This document shows positions 16,789 to 28,400 of a DNA stretch of 64,000 nucleotides, in pieces. The stretch's first letter is position 1, and each line of letters starts with the position of its first letter. The stretch is from Burkholderia sp. Leaf177 (lineage in GTDB: Bacteria > Pseudomonadota > Gammaproteobacteria > Burkholderiales > Burkholderiaceae). The translations under genes and the position numbers were made by a program. Where the stretch lies: assembly GCF_001424345.1 (NCBI RefSeq), contig NZ_LMPF01000026.1:478-64477 (forward strand). Direction: 5' to 3'. A model generated the notes under the pieces. It ran no database searches, was not told the DNA's origin, and saw only the letters and a list, made by a program, of their open reading frames with translations.

Positions 16789-19392
16789 ATGGCAGAAATC
16801 AGCCGCGCCGTGATGTTCGGCAAACTCGACACACTCAGCTATCGCGCGATGGAAAGTGCCACGACGTTCTGTCGTTTGCGCGGCAATCCGTATGTCGAGC
16901 TGACGCACTGGCTGCATCAAGTGCTCAATTCGACCGACTCGGATCTGCATCGGATCATCAAGCATTTTGGCGTGGAGCCATCGGCGCTGGCTCGCGATCT
17001 GACTGAAGCGCTGGATCGATTGCCGCGCGGGTCCACGTCGATCACGGACATTTCTTCGCAACTGGAAGAAGCGGTCGAGCGCGGCTGGGTGTATGCGTCG
17101 TTGTTGTTTAATGCATCGAAAGTGAGAAGTGCGCATTTGATTGTCGGCGCATTGAAGACGCCGTCCTTGCGCAACGCGCTGCGCGGGATCTCGCGCGAAT
17201 TCGATCGCGTGAATCTCGATGACCTCGTGGACGACTTCGATCTTTTGCTCGCGGATTCGCCGGAGAATGTGCAGCCCTCCAATGCAACGCCGGCGGTTGC
17301 TACTGCGCCTGTAACCAACCAGGATGCGTTGCAACGCTTCACAGTCGACCTGACGGAACAAGCGCGCTCGGGCAAGCTCGATGCGATCGTTGGACGCGAC
17401 GAAGAGATTCGTCAGGTTATCGATATCCTCATGCGCCGTCGCCAGAACAACCCGCTGTTGACGGGCGAAGCGGGCGTGGGAAAGACCGCCGTGGTCGAAG
17501 GTCTCGCGCAGCGGATCGTTGCTGGCGATGTGCCGCCCATGCTTCGCGACGTCACGCTGCGCACGCTCGACGTTGCATTGCTTCAAGCCGGCGCCGGCGT
17601 AAAGGGCGAGTTCGAAACGCGTTTGCGTCAAGTGCTCGAAGAGGTGCAGTCGGCGCAACGTCCGGTGATCCTTTTTATCGATGAAGCGCATACGCTCGTG
17701 GGCGCGGGCGGCACGGCTGGAACCGGCGACGCTGCGAACCTGCTGAAGCCCGCGCTTGCTCGCGGAACGGTCCGCACGATTGCGGCGACTACGTGGTCGG
17801 AGTATCGGCGTTACATCGAGAAAGATCCCGCGCTGACGCGACGCTTCCAGGTCGTCCAAGTGCGCGAACCCGACGAAGCACGCGCCATCACCATGATGCG
17901 TGGCATTGCAGGCGCGCTCGAACAGCATCACGGCGTGCAGGTTCTCGACGAGGCCATTGAAGCCGCCGTGCGTTTGTCGCATCGATACATTCCGGCGCGC
18001 CAGTTGCCCGACAAGTCCGTCAGCCTCCTCGATACCGCCTGCGCGCGTGTTGCGGTAAGCCAGCACGCGACACCACCCGCAGTGGACGACGCACAAAAGC
18101 GCATTGCGGCGTTGACGACCGAACTGGAAGTGATCGCGCGCGAAAGCCTCATCGGTATAGACACAACCGCGCGTCATGAGGTGGCACTGATGGCGCTGGA
18201 AGAAGAAACGCAACGGCTCGCTCAGCTCGACGCGCGGTGGAAGACCGAGCGCGAACTCGTGAAGGACATTCTCGCGCGCCGTGCGCAATTGCGCGATGGT
18301 GCTCCGGGCGCCGATCTCGCCGCGCTCAGAACGCAACAGGCGTTGCTCGCCGACCACCAGGGCGATGCGCCGTTGATACTGCCCAGCGTGGATCGTCAGG
18401 CGGTCGCCGCCGTGGTCCAGGACTGGACCGGGGTGCCGGTTCTCAAGATGGTGAAGAACGATATCGATAACGTACTGCGCCTGGGTGAGTTACTGGACCG
18501 TCGGATCATTGGTCAGGGTCACGCAACCGAGATGATCGCGCGGCGCATTCGCACGTCGCGTGCGGGACTCGACAATCCGGACAAACCGGTCGGCGTGTTC
18601 ATGCTCGCGGGAACCTCGGGCGTGGGCAAGACGGAAACCGCGCTTGCGCTCGCCGAGCTGCTTTATGGAGGTGAGCAGAACCTCATCACCATCAACATGA
18701 GCGAGTATCAGGAAGCACATACGGTCTCGTTGTTGAAGGGCGCGCCGCCCGGTTATGTTGGATTTGGCGAAGGCGGGGTGCTGACCGAAGCGGTGCGTCG
18801 CCGGCCGCATAGCGTCGTGCTGCTCGACGAGGTGGAGAAGGCGCATCCCGACGTGCACGAGCTCTTTTTCCAGGTCTTCGACAAAGGCTGGATGGAAGAT
18901 AGCGAAGGCCGATCCATCGACTTTCGCAACACGCTAATCCTGCTGACCACGAATGCGGGAACCGAGTGCATCGCGCATCTGTGTCGCGATCCGCAGAACA
19001 TGCCGGCAATGGAAACCATTGAAGAACAACTGCACGCGGAACTCCTGCACACGTTCCCGCCGGCATTGCTCGGCCGAATGGTCACGATCCCGTATTACCC
19101 GCTGAGCGACGCGATGCTGCGATCCATCATTCGTCTGCAACTGGGCCGCGTTGCGGAGCGCGTGACGCGTACACATCAAGTGCCTTTCACCTTCGATGAA
19201 AACGTCGTAGCCCAGATCGCCGTGCGTTGCACGCGTCTTGAAAGCGGCGGCCGCATGATCGATGCGATCTTGACGAACAGTCTCCTGCCGCGTATCAGCA
19301 CGGAATTCCTGTCTCGCGTGATAGATGGAGAGACGCTTGCTCGCGTGCATGTAGGCGTTGAAGCAGAGGAGTTCACCTATGCCTTCGACTAG
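16789..19392 (+). CDS. clpV: ClpV ATPase (TssH)
   Basis: ClpV is the AAA+ unfoldase that disassembles contracted sheath by pulling on TssC. The start is the ATG at 16789, two bases after tssG, giving 867 residues; a much longer open frame upstream is only read-through within tssG. The Clp N-domain covers about residues 1-150. The first AAA domain has Walker A GEAGVGKT at 226-233 and Walker [15 protein letters not shown] middle coiled-coil region (about 420-530) follows, then a second AAA domain with Walker A GTSGVGKT near 608 and Walker [15 protein letters not shown]. The ClpB C-terminal domain ends the protein. This is a complete, intact ClpV. Its last 14 bases overlap vgrG. Confidence 0.97.
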   Translation: MAEISRAVMFGKLDTLSYRAMESATTFCRLRGNPYVELTHWLHQVLNSTDSDLHRIIKHFGVEPSALARDLTEALDRLPRGSTSITDISSQLEEAVERGWVYASLLFNASKVRSAHLIVGALKTPSLRNALRGISREFDRVNLDDLVDDFDLLLADSPENVQPSNATPAVATAPVTNQDALQRFTVDLTEQARSGKLDAIVGRDEEIRQVIDILMRRRQNNPLLTGEAGVGKTAVVEGLAQRIVAGDVPPMLRDVTLRTLDVALLQAGAGVKGEFETRLRQVLEEVQSAQRPVILFIDEAHTLVGAGGTAGTGDAANLLKPALARGTVRTIAATTWSEYRRYIEKDPALTRRFQVVQVREPDEARAITMMRGIAGALEQHHGVQVLDEAIEAAVRLSHRYIPARQLPDKSVSLLDTACARVAVSQHATPPAVDDAQKRIAALTTELEVIARESLIGIDTTARHEVALMALEEETQRLAQLDARWKTERELVKDILARRAQLRDGAPGADLAALRTQQALLADHQGDAPLILPSVDRQAVAAVVQDWTGVPVLKMVKNDIDNVLRLGELLDRRIIGQGHATEMIARRIRTSRAGLDNPDKPVGVFMLAGTSGVGKTETALALAELLYGGEQNLITINMSEYQEAHTVSLLKGAPPGYVGFGEGGVLTEAVRRRPHSVVLLDEVEKAHPDVHELFFQVFDKGWMEDSEGRSIDFRNTLILLTTNAGTECIAHLCRDPQNMPAMETIEEQLHAELLHTFPPALLGRMVTIPYYPLSDAMLRSIIRLQLGRVAERVTRTHQVPFTFDENVVAQIAVRCTRLESGGRMIDAILTNSLLPRISTEFLSRVIDGETLARVHVGVEAEEFTYAFD

Positions 19393-21355
19393 CACTCGCC
19401 ACGTTCGCATGGAGTGCGCCGCGCTCGGCGACACGGCCGTGTTCATGCGCATGTCGACAACTGAAGCGCTCGGTCGCATGAGCGAGTTTCAGCTCGCTTT
19501 TCTGAGCCCGCGTAATGACATAGACCCGGGCGATGTGCTTGGCCAGAACCTTTCCGTGACGCTCGATTATCCGGTGAGCGGCGAGCGGCAGTTCAACGGA
19601 ATTGTCACCACGCTTCGCTTGATTGTTCCCGGCGATACCACGCATAACCGCATGGCACGTTACGAAGCGATCGTGCATCCTAGGTTGTGGCTGCTGACGC
19701 AATCGTCGCATAGAAGGTTCTTTTATCAGAAAACGGTGCCGCAGATCGTGAGCGCCGTATTCGAACCATTCGACATCGACTTTCGCAACGCCTGCAGCGC
19801 AAATTATCCTGCGCTCGAACATTGCGTGCAGTATCGCGAGACCGATTTCGACTTTGTCAGCCGCTTGCTCGAACGCGAAGGCATCCATTATTTTTTCGAG
19901 CATACGGGCGGCAAACACACGCTCGTATTGGCCGATTCAAACAGCGAACATAGACCCATTGCGCACTACGAGACGATTCCATATCAAGCATGGGACAGGC
20001 CTGACCAGGACGAGGAATGCGTGTACCGGTGGGTATCGGGCGCAACGTTGCAGACCGGCCGGTATGAAGTCAACGAGTACGACTTCGAGAAGGCATCGGT
20101 GAGTAACAGTCACGGGCTCGTCTCGCGTGCGACCCGCGCCGCGCCCTTCGATCCCGCGCGCTATGTCATGCAGGAGCATTTGACGGGTCACATCAAGGCC
20201 GCCGATGGCGACCGTCTTGCACGCGTGAACGTGGAAATCCATCAGACCCAAAATGATTCCATCGATGCACGCAGCACATCGCGCGGTCTCATTCCGGGCG
20301 GCCTGATTCGCTTGCGCGATCATCCGGCGACCGAGCAGGATCGTCAGTATCTGATCACGGAAACGCGCGCGGAGATTGTCTCCGACGCATATGTATCGAC
20401 GAGTGACAGCACGTTGCCGATCTTCGATTGCAGCTTCAAGGCCATTCGCGCCGATAACACTTTCCGTACTGCCCGCACCACGCCTGAGCCGCGTGTTGGT
20501 GGCCCGCAAACGGCTGTGGTCGTGGGTCCCGATGGCGATGAAATCCTCACCGATCAATACGGCCGCGTGAAGGTCCAGTTTCATTGGGAGCAGCTTGCAC
20601 AATCATCGGGCGCGCAGAAATTCGACCGTTGTTGGGTGCGTGTATCGCAGAGCTGGGCCAACAAACGCTGGGGCTCCATGCAGCTTCCGCGCATCGGGCA
20701 AGAGGTGCTCGTGGAGTTCATCGAGGGCGATCCGGATCGGCCGGTAATAACGGGCGCGGTCTACAACTCGACCAACATGCCGCCGTATGAGCTGCCTGCA
20801 AACGCGGCCATTTCCACGCTCAAGAGCAACTCGACTAAAGGCGGAAGCGGTTACAACGAAGTGCGTCTCGACGACCGCAAGGGCGATGAACAACTGTTCT
20901 TTCACGCCGAGCGAGATCACGAGACATGGGTCAAGCACGACGCGCTGATGAACGTAAAACACGATCGTCATTTAAGCGTGAGCGGCAGCGAATTTGTGAA
21001 GACGAACGGCACCCGGAACGACACCGTGATGGGCAGCAGCAAGTCGAGCGTGCTTGGCGGCGTAACGGCCGCGACCATGACCACGCATAACCAGTTCGTT
21101 GGCGAAGCGTATTCGCTGAATGCCGGCATGGTGGTGCAGATCAAGGCGGGTATGGCCGTTGAGATCGAGGCGACCGCGACTATCGCGTTGCGTGCCGGCG
21201 CTTCGTACATCTTGATCGGTCCGGAGACCATCGAGATGTCGAGCTTCCCAATACCCATCGGTCCCGGCATTCCACCCGTTCCGGTGAGTGTGCCGCCACC
21301 GCCGCCGACACCGCCGCGCGACGCCGACGACGGCACGCGCCAAGTCGCCAAATAA
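19379..21355 (+). CDS. vgrG: VgrG spike protein (TssI)
   Basis: VgrG trimers form the needle tip that sits on Hcp. The ATG at 19379 overlaps clpV by 14 bases and gives 658 residues. The gp27-like part spans about residues 1-370 (FQLAFLSPRNDIDPGDVLGQ, YRETDFDFVSRLLEREGIHYFFEH). The gp5 OB-fold follows at about 380-470 (LTDQYGRVKVQFHWE, RCWVRVSQSWANKRWGS, GQEVLVEFIEGDPDRPVITG). A gp5 beta-helix repeat region and a proline-rich tail (PPPPPTPP) end the protein. No extra enzymatic C-terminal domain is present. No PAAR, adaptor (DUF4123, DUF1795) or effector gene is adjacent, so this looks like a structural spike. Confidence 0.97.
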   Translation: MPSTSTRHVRMECAALGDTAVFMRMSTTEALGRMSEFQLAFLSPRNDIDPGDVLGQNLSVTLDYPVSGERQFNGIVTTLRLIVPGDTTHNRMARYEAIVHPRLWLLTQSSHRRFFYQKTVPQIVSAVFEPFDIDFRNACSANYPALEHCVQYRETDFDFVSRLLEREGIHYFFEHTGGKHTLVLADSNSEHRPIAHYETIPYQAWDRPDQDEECVYRWVSGATLQTGRYEVNEYDFEKASVSNSHGLVSRATRAAPFDPARYVMQEHLTGHIKAADGDRLARVNVEIHQTQNDSIDARSTSRGLIPGGLIRLRDHPATEQDRQYLITETRAEIVSDAYVSTSDSTLPIFDCSFKAIRADNTFRTARTTPEPRVGGPQTAVVVGPDGDEILTDQYGRVKVQFHWEQLAQSSGAQKFDRCWVRVSQSWANKRWGSMQLPRIGQEVLVEFIEGDPDRPVITGAVYNSTNMPPYELPANAAISTLKSNSTKGGSGYNEVRLDDRKGDEQLFFHAERDHETWVKHDALMNVKHDRHLSVSGSEFVKTNGTRNDTVMGSSKSSVLGGVTAATMTTHNQFVGEAYSLNAGMVVQIKAGMAVEIEATATIALRAGASYILIGPETIEMSSFPIPIGPGIPPVPVSVPPPPPTPPRDADDGTRQVAK

Positions 21356-21364
21356 GGAGATCGC

Positions 21365-22813
21365 ATGTCATTGAATGATGCCAACACAGCAAGACTCGGG
21401 CTGACGCTGAGCGGTGGCGACATGAGCACGCCGCGGAACATCGAACTCGATGCAACCGGCGGCACGCTCGGCCGCGCGCCCGAGTGCACCGTGGTGCTGC
21501 CCGATACGCAACGTGCAATCTCGCGCGTGCAGGCACGTATTGAATGGCGCGACGGGTCGTTCGTGTTGATCGATTCAGGCAGCAATCCGACTGTGCTGAA
21601 CGATCAGATTCTCGATGGTTCGCGCGAGGCGCAACTTCACGATAAAAACCGTTTGCGCATCGGACCGTATTCGCTCGTTGTATCCATCGAGCAGGATATG
21701 CAGAACATGACCATGATGACGCGTCCGGATGTGCCGGCGCCGTCCGCGCCTTCGCCGGAAAAGCCGGACTGGGACGTGAAACCCGTCGCGCCGCTGATTC
21801 CTGACGACTGGAATGCGCCGCACGAGGCATCGAGAGAGAGCCGCGCAGACACACCGTTCATGCCCGATCCGCTCGCGGCTACGCCGCTCCTGCGCGAACC
21901 TGCGCGATTCGGTGTGAACGCAAATCAGGAACTGATCGATGCGCTGGGTGCGTCCGAACGTCCGCTCGGCTTTGGTCCGGCCAGACCGGATGCGTCTTCA
22001 TTCATGGTATCGGGATCGAGCAAGGGTTTCGAGCATGTATCGCCGGAACGCGCGATGTCCTCGGTCCCTGCATTGCCGCCGTTGGATGAACCAATGGCTG
22101 CAATCCTGCCCGAGGACTTCGATCCGTTTATCCCGCCGATGGAAATGCAGGAGCCCGATGCGCCGCTGCCTGAGCCGAAGCCCGCTGCGCCCATCGCCGA
22201 CCGCAATGGCAACGACAGCGCCACGCTCGCTGCGCTTCTCGAAGGCCTCGGCATCGACGCCAGCACCGTCCGCCACATTCCCGCGCCCGACCTCGCGCGT
22301 CTGGTCGGCGGCATGTTGCGCGTGGCGACGCAAGGCACCATGACCGCACTGCGTTCCCGCTCGATGGCCAAGCGCGAGACGCGCATTGCAATGACGTTGA
22401 TCGAAGAGCGCGACAACAATCCGCTCAAGTTTTTCCCCGACGTTGACATGGCGCTCACTCAAATGCTCGGTGCGCGCGGCGCAGGTTATCTCGCGCCCGA
22501 AGACGCGCTGCAAGAAGCTTTCCACGATATCCAGGCGCACGAACTTGCGGTCGTCGCAGGCATGCGCGCGGCGCTCGAACACGCAATGTCGCGGATCGAT
22601 CCCGTGACCATCGACAAATCGGTGGAACCGGCGAAGGGTCTCGACGGACTGCTAAGCAATCGCCGCGCACGCCTCTGGCAGCGTTTCGTCGATACATGGG
22701 AGCACGTTGCGCGCGATGCCGGCGACGACTTCCAGCGCACCTTTGGAGAACCCTTTAGCCGCGCGTATCAGGCGCAGCTCGACGCGCTCACGCGTTCAAC
22801 CCCAAGCGAATAA
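21365..22813 (+). CDS. tagH: FHA-domain T6SS protein (TagH/Fha)
   Basis: The 482-residue protein has an N-terminal forkhead-associated domain (about residues 20-100) with the GRAPECTVVLPD strand, the conserved S-R of RAISRVQARIE and NPTVLNDQ. A long acidic and proline-rich linker follows (about 115-290). The C-terminal T6SS-FHA domain contains IPAPDLARLVGGMLRVATQG, KFFPDVDMALTQML and QRTFGEPFSRAYQ. FHA domains bind phosphothreonine, and in Pseudomonas aeruginosa the equivalent Fha1 is phosphorylated by PpkA to switch on the H1-T6SS. A PpkA-like kinase gene lies at the far end of this locus. It follows vgrG by nine bases with AAGGAG upstream of the ATG. Confidence 0.93.
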   Translation: MSLNDANTARLGLTLSGGDMSTPRNIELDATGGTLGRAPECTVVLPDTQRAISRVQARIEWRDGSFVLIDSGSNPTVLNDQILDGSREAQLHDKNRLRIGPYSLVVSIEQDMQNMTMMTRPDVPAPSAPSPEKPDWDVKPVAPLIPDDWNAPHEASRESRADTPFMPDPLAATPLLREPARFGVNANQELIDALGASERPLGFGPARPDASSFMVSGSSKGFEHVSPERAMSSVPALPPLDEPMAAILPEDFDPFIPPMEMQEPDAPLPEPKPAAPIADRNGNDSATLAALLEGLGIDASTVRHIPAPDLARLVGGMLRVATQGTMTALRSRSMAKRETRIAMTLIEERDNNPLKFFPDVDMALTQMLGARGAGYLAPEDALQEAFHDIQAHELAVVAGMRAALEHAMSRIDPVTIDKSVEPAKGLDGLLSNRRARLWQRFVDTWEHVARDAGDDFQRTFGEPFSRAYQAQLDALTRSTPSE

Positions 22814-22817
22814 CGCC

Positions 22818-24152
22818 ATGTACTGGAATAGCAAGGTCATCTGGTCGGAAGGCATGTTCCTGCAGCCGCAGCATTTGCAGCAGCACGACCGGTACGTACA
22901 GACACAACTCGAAGCGCGCGTTGAAAGCTTGCGGGCTTACGGTTGGGGATTCACATCGGTGGAAATCGATGAAGCGTTGCTGAAACTCGGCAAACTCGCG
23001 CTGCGTTCGGCGGCCGGTGTCTTGCCCGACGGCACGCCTTTCAACCTTCCCGCCGATGACGACCTGCCCGAGCCACTCGACATTCCCGAAGGCACGGCGA
23101 ACCTGCTCGTCGTGCTCGCGTTGCCGGTGCGCCGGCCGGGCGCCACTGAATCCGGCGGCCCAGAACGCGCGGACAATCTCGCGCGTTATCGGGCGGAAGA
23201 ATTCGATGTTCACGACAGCAACGACCCCGATGCCGTCAGCACCTTGCTGCAAGTCGGCAAGCTGCGATTGAAGCTTGCGCTCGAACCCGATGTTGCTAAT
23301 GCGCATGCTTATGTGGGCGTCGCGCGCGTGGTGGAACGCCTGAGCGATTCGCGTGTGGTGCTCGACGATGAGTATTGCCCGCCGTGTCTCGACTTCACCG
23401 TGGCGAGCAAGCTCGCGCGTTTTTCAACCGAGCTTCATGGCTTGCTGCAACAACGTGGCGAGGCGCTAGCGGGGCGGTTATCGCAACCCGAAGCCGCGGG
23501 CATGGCGGAGATTTCCGACTTCCTGTTGCTGCAGATCGTCAACCGCGCGCAGCCGCTGGTCGCGCATTTTGGATCGATGACAGGATTGCATCCCGAGGCG
23601 CTGTTTCAGGCCACCGTGCAGCTTGCGGGCGAGCTTGCGACCTTCAGTCAGCGCGACCGCCGGCCGCCTGTGTTCCCAGTGTATCGGCATGACCGGTTGA
23701 AGGAAACGTTCACGCCGGTGATCGAAGCGTTGCGTCTTGCCTTGAGCCGGGTAGCCGATCCAGGCGTTGTATCGATACCGCTCGAGGAACGCAAATACGG
23801 CCTGCGCGTGGCGCTGGTTGCGGACCGCTCGCTGTTCGCGAATGCGACCTTCGTGCTCGCGGTGCGAGCACAGGTATCGACTGAAACGCTGCTGTCCGCA
23901 TTCGGCAGTCAGGTAAAGATCGGCGCAGTCGAGAAGATCCGCGATCTCGTCAACCTGCAGTTGCCGGGCATCGGCTTGCGTGCATTGCCGGTCGCGCCGC
24001 GCCAGCTTCCGTTCCATGCGGGTTTTACCTATTTCGAACTCGATGACAAGAACGATGGCTGGCAAGCGCTCAATGCATCGGCCGGCATGGCGTTGCATGT
24101 GGCCGGCGAATTCCCCGGCTTGACCATGGAATGCTGGGCCATCCGCCGATGA
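22818..24152 (+). CDS. tssK: TssK baseplate-membrane connector
   Basis: TssK trimers link the baseplate to the TssL/TssM membrane complex. The ATG at 22818, four bases after the fha stop, gives 444 residues with the expected N-terminus MYWNSKVIWSEGMFLQPQHLQQHDR cut here to its key part, WSEGMFLQPQHLQQHDRY. Further motifs are LARYRAEEFDVHDSN, the central helices with FLLLQIVNRAQPLVAHF, and a C-terminal receptor-binding part with LPVAPRQLPFHAGFTYFEL. In most clusters with this gene order a tssJ gene lies between fha and tssK. Here there is no room for one. Confidence 0.95.
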   Translation: MYWNSKVIWSEGMFLQPQHLQQHDRYVQTQLEARVESLRAYGWGFTSVEIDEALLKLGKLALRSAAGVLPDGTPFNLPADDDLPEPLDIPEGTANLLVVLALPVRRPGATESGGPERADNLARYRAEEFDVHDSNDPDAVSTLLQVGKLRLKLALEPDVANAHAYVGVARVVERLSDSRVVLDDEYCPPCLDFTVASKLARFSTELHGLLQQRGEALAGRLSQPEAAGMAEISDFLLLQIVNRAQPLVAHFGSMTGLHPEALFQATVQLAGELATFSQRDRRPPVFPVYRHDRLKETFTPVIEALRLALSRVADPGVVSIPLEERKYGLRVALVADRSLFANATFVLAVRAQVSTETLLSAFGSQVKIGAVEKIRDLVNLQLPGIGLRALPVAPRQLPFHAGFTYFELDDKNDGWQALNASAGMALHVAGEFPGLTMECWAIRR

Positions 24153-24167
24153 AACAAGGACACTGCA

Positions 24168-25496
24168 ATGACTAACGAAACAGATCCGGCCGTCGACGAT
24201 TCGGGTTTCCTCGACGCCGCGCGCACGATCATGATGCCCACGCCCGGCCTCAAGCGCGAACGCCCGGCCACGCTGAAATCCGCAGCAGCGGCGCCTGCGT
24301 TGGCGCCGCTCGATGCCACGCTCGCCGGCCGCAACCCGCTGTTGCGCGCCGCGAACCCGTTGCTCGAACTCGCGTTGCCGTTGCGCCGCCTGACGAGCCA
24401 CCCGGACCTCGAAGCATTGCGTACGCAGCTGATCCAGATGGTGCGCACATTCGAAACCAATGGCCGCGCGTTCGGCGTGCCCGACGCGCAACTCGGTCCG
24501 GCGCGCTATTGCCTGTGCACGTTTATCGATGAATCGATTGCCGCCACACCGTGGGGCGCGGGCGTATGGGGCCGCCGCAGTCTGCTCGTGACGTTCCACA
24601 ACGAAGCATCGGGCGGCGAACGTTTGTTCGTGATCCTGCAACGTCTTGCACAAACACCGGCTATCGATGTCGATCTGCTCGAACTGATCTACGTGATGCT
24701 CGCACTCGGTTTCGACGGACGATATCGCCTGATCGAAGGCGGCAAGACGCAACTCGACGTGATCCGCGAACGCCTCGAACAAATGATTCGCGCGCAGCGT
24801 GCGCCCGTCGAGCGTGCGTTGTCGCCGCATTGGCAGCCGGCTCCGCGTGAACGCAAGCGCTTGCTGCAATTCGTGCCGCTGTGGGTCGCGCTTGCGCTCG
24901 CCGCGTTCGTGCTCGTTACCGCGAGCCTGATATTGAGCTTCCGGATCAATGACTTTTCCGATCCGGTATTTGCATCCATGCGGTCGATACGCGTGGCGCC
25001 CGCGCCCGTGCTGGCATCGAAGGTCGATGCAGCGCCCAAACTCGCCGCCACGCTCGCCGGTTTCCTCGCGCCGGAAATCGCGCAAGGCCTGGTCACGGTC
25101 GGCGATTCCGCGGATCGCACCACCGTCACCATCAACAACACGGCGACGGGCACGCAATTGTTTGCATCGGGCAGCGCCGATCTCGATCCGCATTTCGCGC
25201 CGTTGATGCAGCGCATTGCGGATGCATTGCAGGACAAGCCGGGCAATGTCGTGGTGATCGGCCATACCGACAACCAGCGCATCATCTCGGCGCGGTTTCC
25301 GTCGAACGTGGCGCTCTCGCAGGCACGCGCCGACACCGTGCGCGCCATCATCGCCGCGCGGATCAACTCGCCGGCCCGTCTGAGTTCGGAAGGGCGGGGC
25401 GATACCGAACCGATCGCATCGAACGATACCCCTGCCGGCCGCGCGAAAAATCGTCGCGTCGCCATCGTGATTCTCTCGCCAGGAGCCGCGTCATGA
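24168..25496 (+). CDS. tssL: TssL with C-terminal OmpA peptidoglycan-binding domain
   Basis: TssL (DotU/IcmH) is the inner-membrane partner of TssM. The 442-residue protein has the cytoplasmic DotU domain at about residues 60-215 (NPLLELALPLRRL, ARYCLCTFIDESIAATPWG, VILQRLAQTP, LELIYVMLALGFDGRYR). One transmembrane helix follows at about 235-257, then a periplasmic OmpA-like domain at about 320-435 (LFASGSADLDP, VVVIGHTDNQ, SNVALSQARADTV, GRAKNRRVAIVI). This is the evolved type of TssL that can bind peptidoglycan itself. The stop overlaps the tssM start (ATGA). The peptidoglycan domain is relevant because tssJ is absent from this cluster. Confidence 0.95.
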   Translation: MTNETDPAVDDSGFLDAARTIMMPTPGLKRERPATLKSAAAAPALAPLDATLAGRNPLLRAANPLLELALPLRRLTSHPDLEALRTQLIQMVRTFETNGRAFGVPDAQLGPARYCLCTFIDESIAATPWGAGVWGRRSLLVTFHNEASGGERLFVILQRLAQTPAIDVDLLELIYVMLALGFDGRYRLIEGGKTQLDVIRERLEQMIRAQRAPVERALSPHWQPAPRERKRLLQFVPLWVALALAAFVLVTASLILSFRINDFSDPVFASMRSIRVAPAPVLASKVDAAPKLAATLAGFLAPEIAQGLVTVGDSADRTTVTINNTATGTQLFASGSADLDPHFAPLMQRIADALQDKPGNVVVIGHTDNQRIISARFPSNVALSQARADTVRAIIAARINSPARLSSEGRGDTEPIASNDTPAGRAKNRRVAIVILSPGAAS

Positions 25497-28400
25497 GATG
25501 GTTAAGCGGATTCAGAAAGCCGGTCGTCGTGTCGTTCTTCGGCGTGATGGCGCTGGGGTTCATCGTGTGGTTCGAGGGACCGTTGCTTGCGTTCAACAGC
25601 AGTGCGCCGCTAGGCAGTGCAACAAGCCGATGGATCGTGATCGCGCTGCTGTTCGCCGGCTGGGCGGTGTATTTCGGTTCGCGTGCTTTGAAGGCGCGGC
25701 TTGCGAGTTCCAGCTTTGTGCGCAGCCTGATTGCGGATTCGGTGAACCCGGCGAATCGCGAACCGAGCGAAGCGCGCAAGGCCGCCGATGCCGATCTTTC
25801 CATCCTGCGCACGCGCTTCGAAGAAGCGTTGAAGACTTTGCGCAGCACGCCAACCGGTAAAGACAGCAAAGGCTGGAAGTCGTGGTTCGGCGCGCGCCGC
25901 CAGACCATTTACGACTTGCCCTGGTACATGTTTGTCGGTGCGCCGGGCGCCGGGAAGACCACGGCGCTGGTTCATTCCGGTCTGCGTTTTCCTTTGGCGG
26001 ATCGTTTAGGCTCGCAAGCCATTGGCGGCGTGGGCGGCACGCGTCATTGCGACTGGTGGTTCACTGACGACGCCGTTCTCCTCGACACCGCCGGCCGCTT
26101 TACCACGCAAGACAGCCACGCCGAAGCGGATCGCGGCGCATGGCTCGGCTTCCTCGCGATGTTGCGGAAGTATCGTCCGCGCCGACCGCTCAACGGCGTG
26201 ATGGTGGTGGTATCGGCGGCGGATTTGTTGCAGCAGACCGACGCCCAGCGCTCGGCGCATGCGGCGTCGGTTCGTGAACGCCTGAGCGAGTTGAACAAGC
26301 AGCTCGGCATGCGTTTTCCCGTGTACGTAGTGGTCACGAAGAGCGACATGCTTTCGGGCTTTTCCGAATTTTTCGATGACCTCGGCCGCGACGAACGCGA
26401 GCAAGTCTGGGGCATGACCTTCCCGCATTCGCCCGACGACGAGACGGAAAACGCGGAGCAACCGCTGCAGCGTTTCCCCGATGAATTCCGTCTGCTGCAT
26501 CGGCAACTTCAGGATCGGGTGTTGCAACGCATGCAGCAGGAAACCGATGTGCGGCGTCGCGCGCTGATTTATTCCTTCCCGCAGCAATTTGCGGGTATAG
26601 AAGGGTCGTTGCAGCGTTTTCTCGACGATGCGTTCAGCGAATCGCGCTTTGATCGCGCTGCGTTGTTGCGCGGCGTGTACTTCACGAGCGGCACGCAAAG
26701 CGGCCGTCCGCTGGATCGCATGATGAGTTCCATGGCGGCGGCGCTCGGCTTGCAACGCGAAGTGCTGCTCGCCGATACATCGAGTGGACGCGCGTATTTC
26801 GTGAAGCGTCTGCTCCGCGATGTGATCTTCGAGGAAGCCGGTCTTGCGGGCAGCAACCCGCGTGTAGAGCGGCGGCGCGCGCGGTTCCAGCAGATTGCCA
26901 TCGGCGTGGTCGGCGCGGTGCTGATCGCGGGATTGATCGGCCTTTTCGTGAGCGATCGCGCGAACCGCCGCTTCGTTGAAGAAAGCCGGCAGCAGATCGC
27001 CGCGCTTCAGCAACGCGTGCAGCAAACCACGCTGGGTGACGATCCGCTCGCCGTTCTTCCCGTACTCGATGCAGCCCGTGATCTTCCCGGCGGCGAAGCC
27101 GAACGCGAAAGCGGCGGCGATGTCTGGTGGGCGAAGCTCGGTCTCGATCAACGCGAGAAGCTCGGTGCCGAAGCACAGCGTGTCTATCAGCGTTTGCTGC
27201 GCCAGACGTTGTTGCCTATCGTTGTGCAGCGCATGGAAGAGGAGTTGCGCAGGGGCGACGCCAACAATGCCGCGCTTCAATACGAAGTGCTGCGCGCGTA
27301 CCTGATGCTCGGCGACCCGACGCATTACGATCCCGACGCGCTGAGAAACTGGGCCATGCGTGACTGGCAACGCGGTCCGCTGAAGACGGCAAGCGACGCA
27401 CAACGCGCGAGTATCGACCAGCATCTCGAAGCGCTGTTCCGTCGTGGACAGTTCGATTCAAACCTGCCGCTCGACCAGAACCTGATCGCCCAGGCGCGCT
27501 CCACATTGAGCCGCGTGCCGCTTGCGCAACGCCTGAACAGCCGCATCCAGCAACAGCTTACGCAGTTGCATCTCGCGGATTTTTCCATCGCCAAGGCCGC
27601 GGGGCCGAGTGGTCTGCTCGTGTTCGTGCGCAAGAGCGGGACGCCGTTGACGCAGGGTATCGACGGCGCTTATACGCAAGCCGGCTTCACCGCGTTCCTG
27701 CGTTTGCGCGAGATGACGCTCGCCAATATCGCGAAAGACGACTGGGTGCTGGGGCGCGCGGAGACGAAGCCGGATGCTGCGGGTATCGATGACCTTCGCA
27801 CGGCGCTGACGCGTTTGTATTGCGAGGAAAGCATCCGGCAATGGGACGGTCTGCTTGGCGATGTCGGCGTCGTGCCGTTTTCCGCGCCTGACCAGGGCGC
27901 ACGCGTGGCGAACCTGATGGGCTCGCAGAATTCGCCGTTGCGCGCGCTGATTGAGGCGGCATCGAATGAGACTACGTTCGTTGCGCCTGTTTCGAACGCG
28001 GACGCTTCCACCGGCAAATTCGATGCATTGCGCAAGAGCCTCGGTAGTTCAGCCGCGCAACCCGCTGCCACCGCCGACAGCGCCGCGCTCGTCAACGCGC
28101 ATTTCCAGTCGCTGCATGATCTCGCGGGCAAGCCGGGAGCGACGTCGGGTGCGCCTATCGACGATTCCATTGGTGCATTGAAGGAAGCTGCCGCCACGCT
28201 GCAAGCGGTCGATTCCGCGCGCAAACAATCGCTGCCCTTGCCGCCCACGAGTTCGCTCGACCGTCTCAAGCTGCTCGCGCAAGGCGCGCCCGCGCCGCTA
28301 GGTTCGGTGCTGCAAGGCGTCGCCGATAACGCCGATACCGTGCAAGTCCAGAGCCAGCGCGCGCAGCTTCGCGCGCTGTGGGCGTCGACGGTTGCGCCGG

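Noticed and set aside
16783-18357. 524-codon minus-strand open frame opposite clpV
   Set aside because: The plus strand is an intact ClpV with both Walker motifs; the minus frame shows no domain and is an artefact of codon bias.
23478-25265. 595-codon minus-strand open frame opposite tssK and tssL
   Set aside because: Composition is Arg/His/Gln-rich as expected of an antisense shadow, while tssK and tssL are intact.
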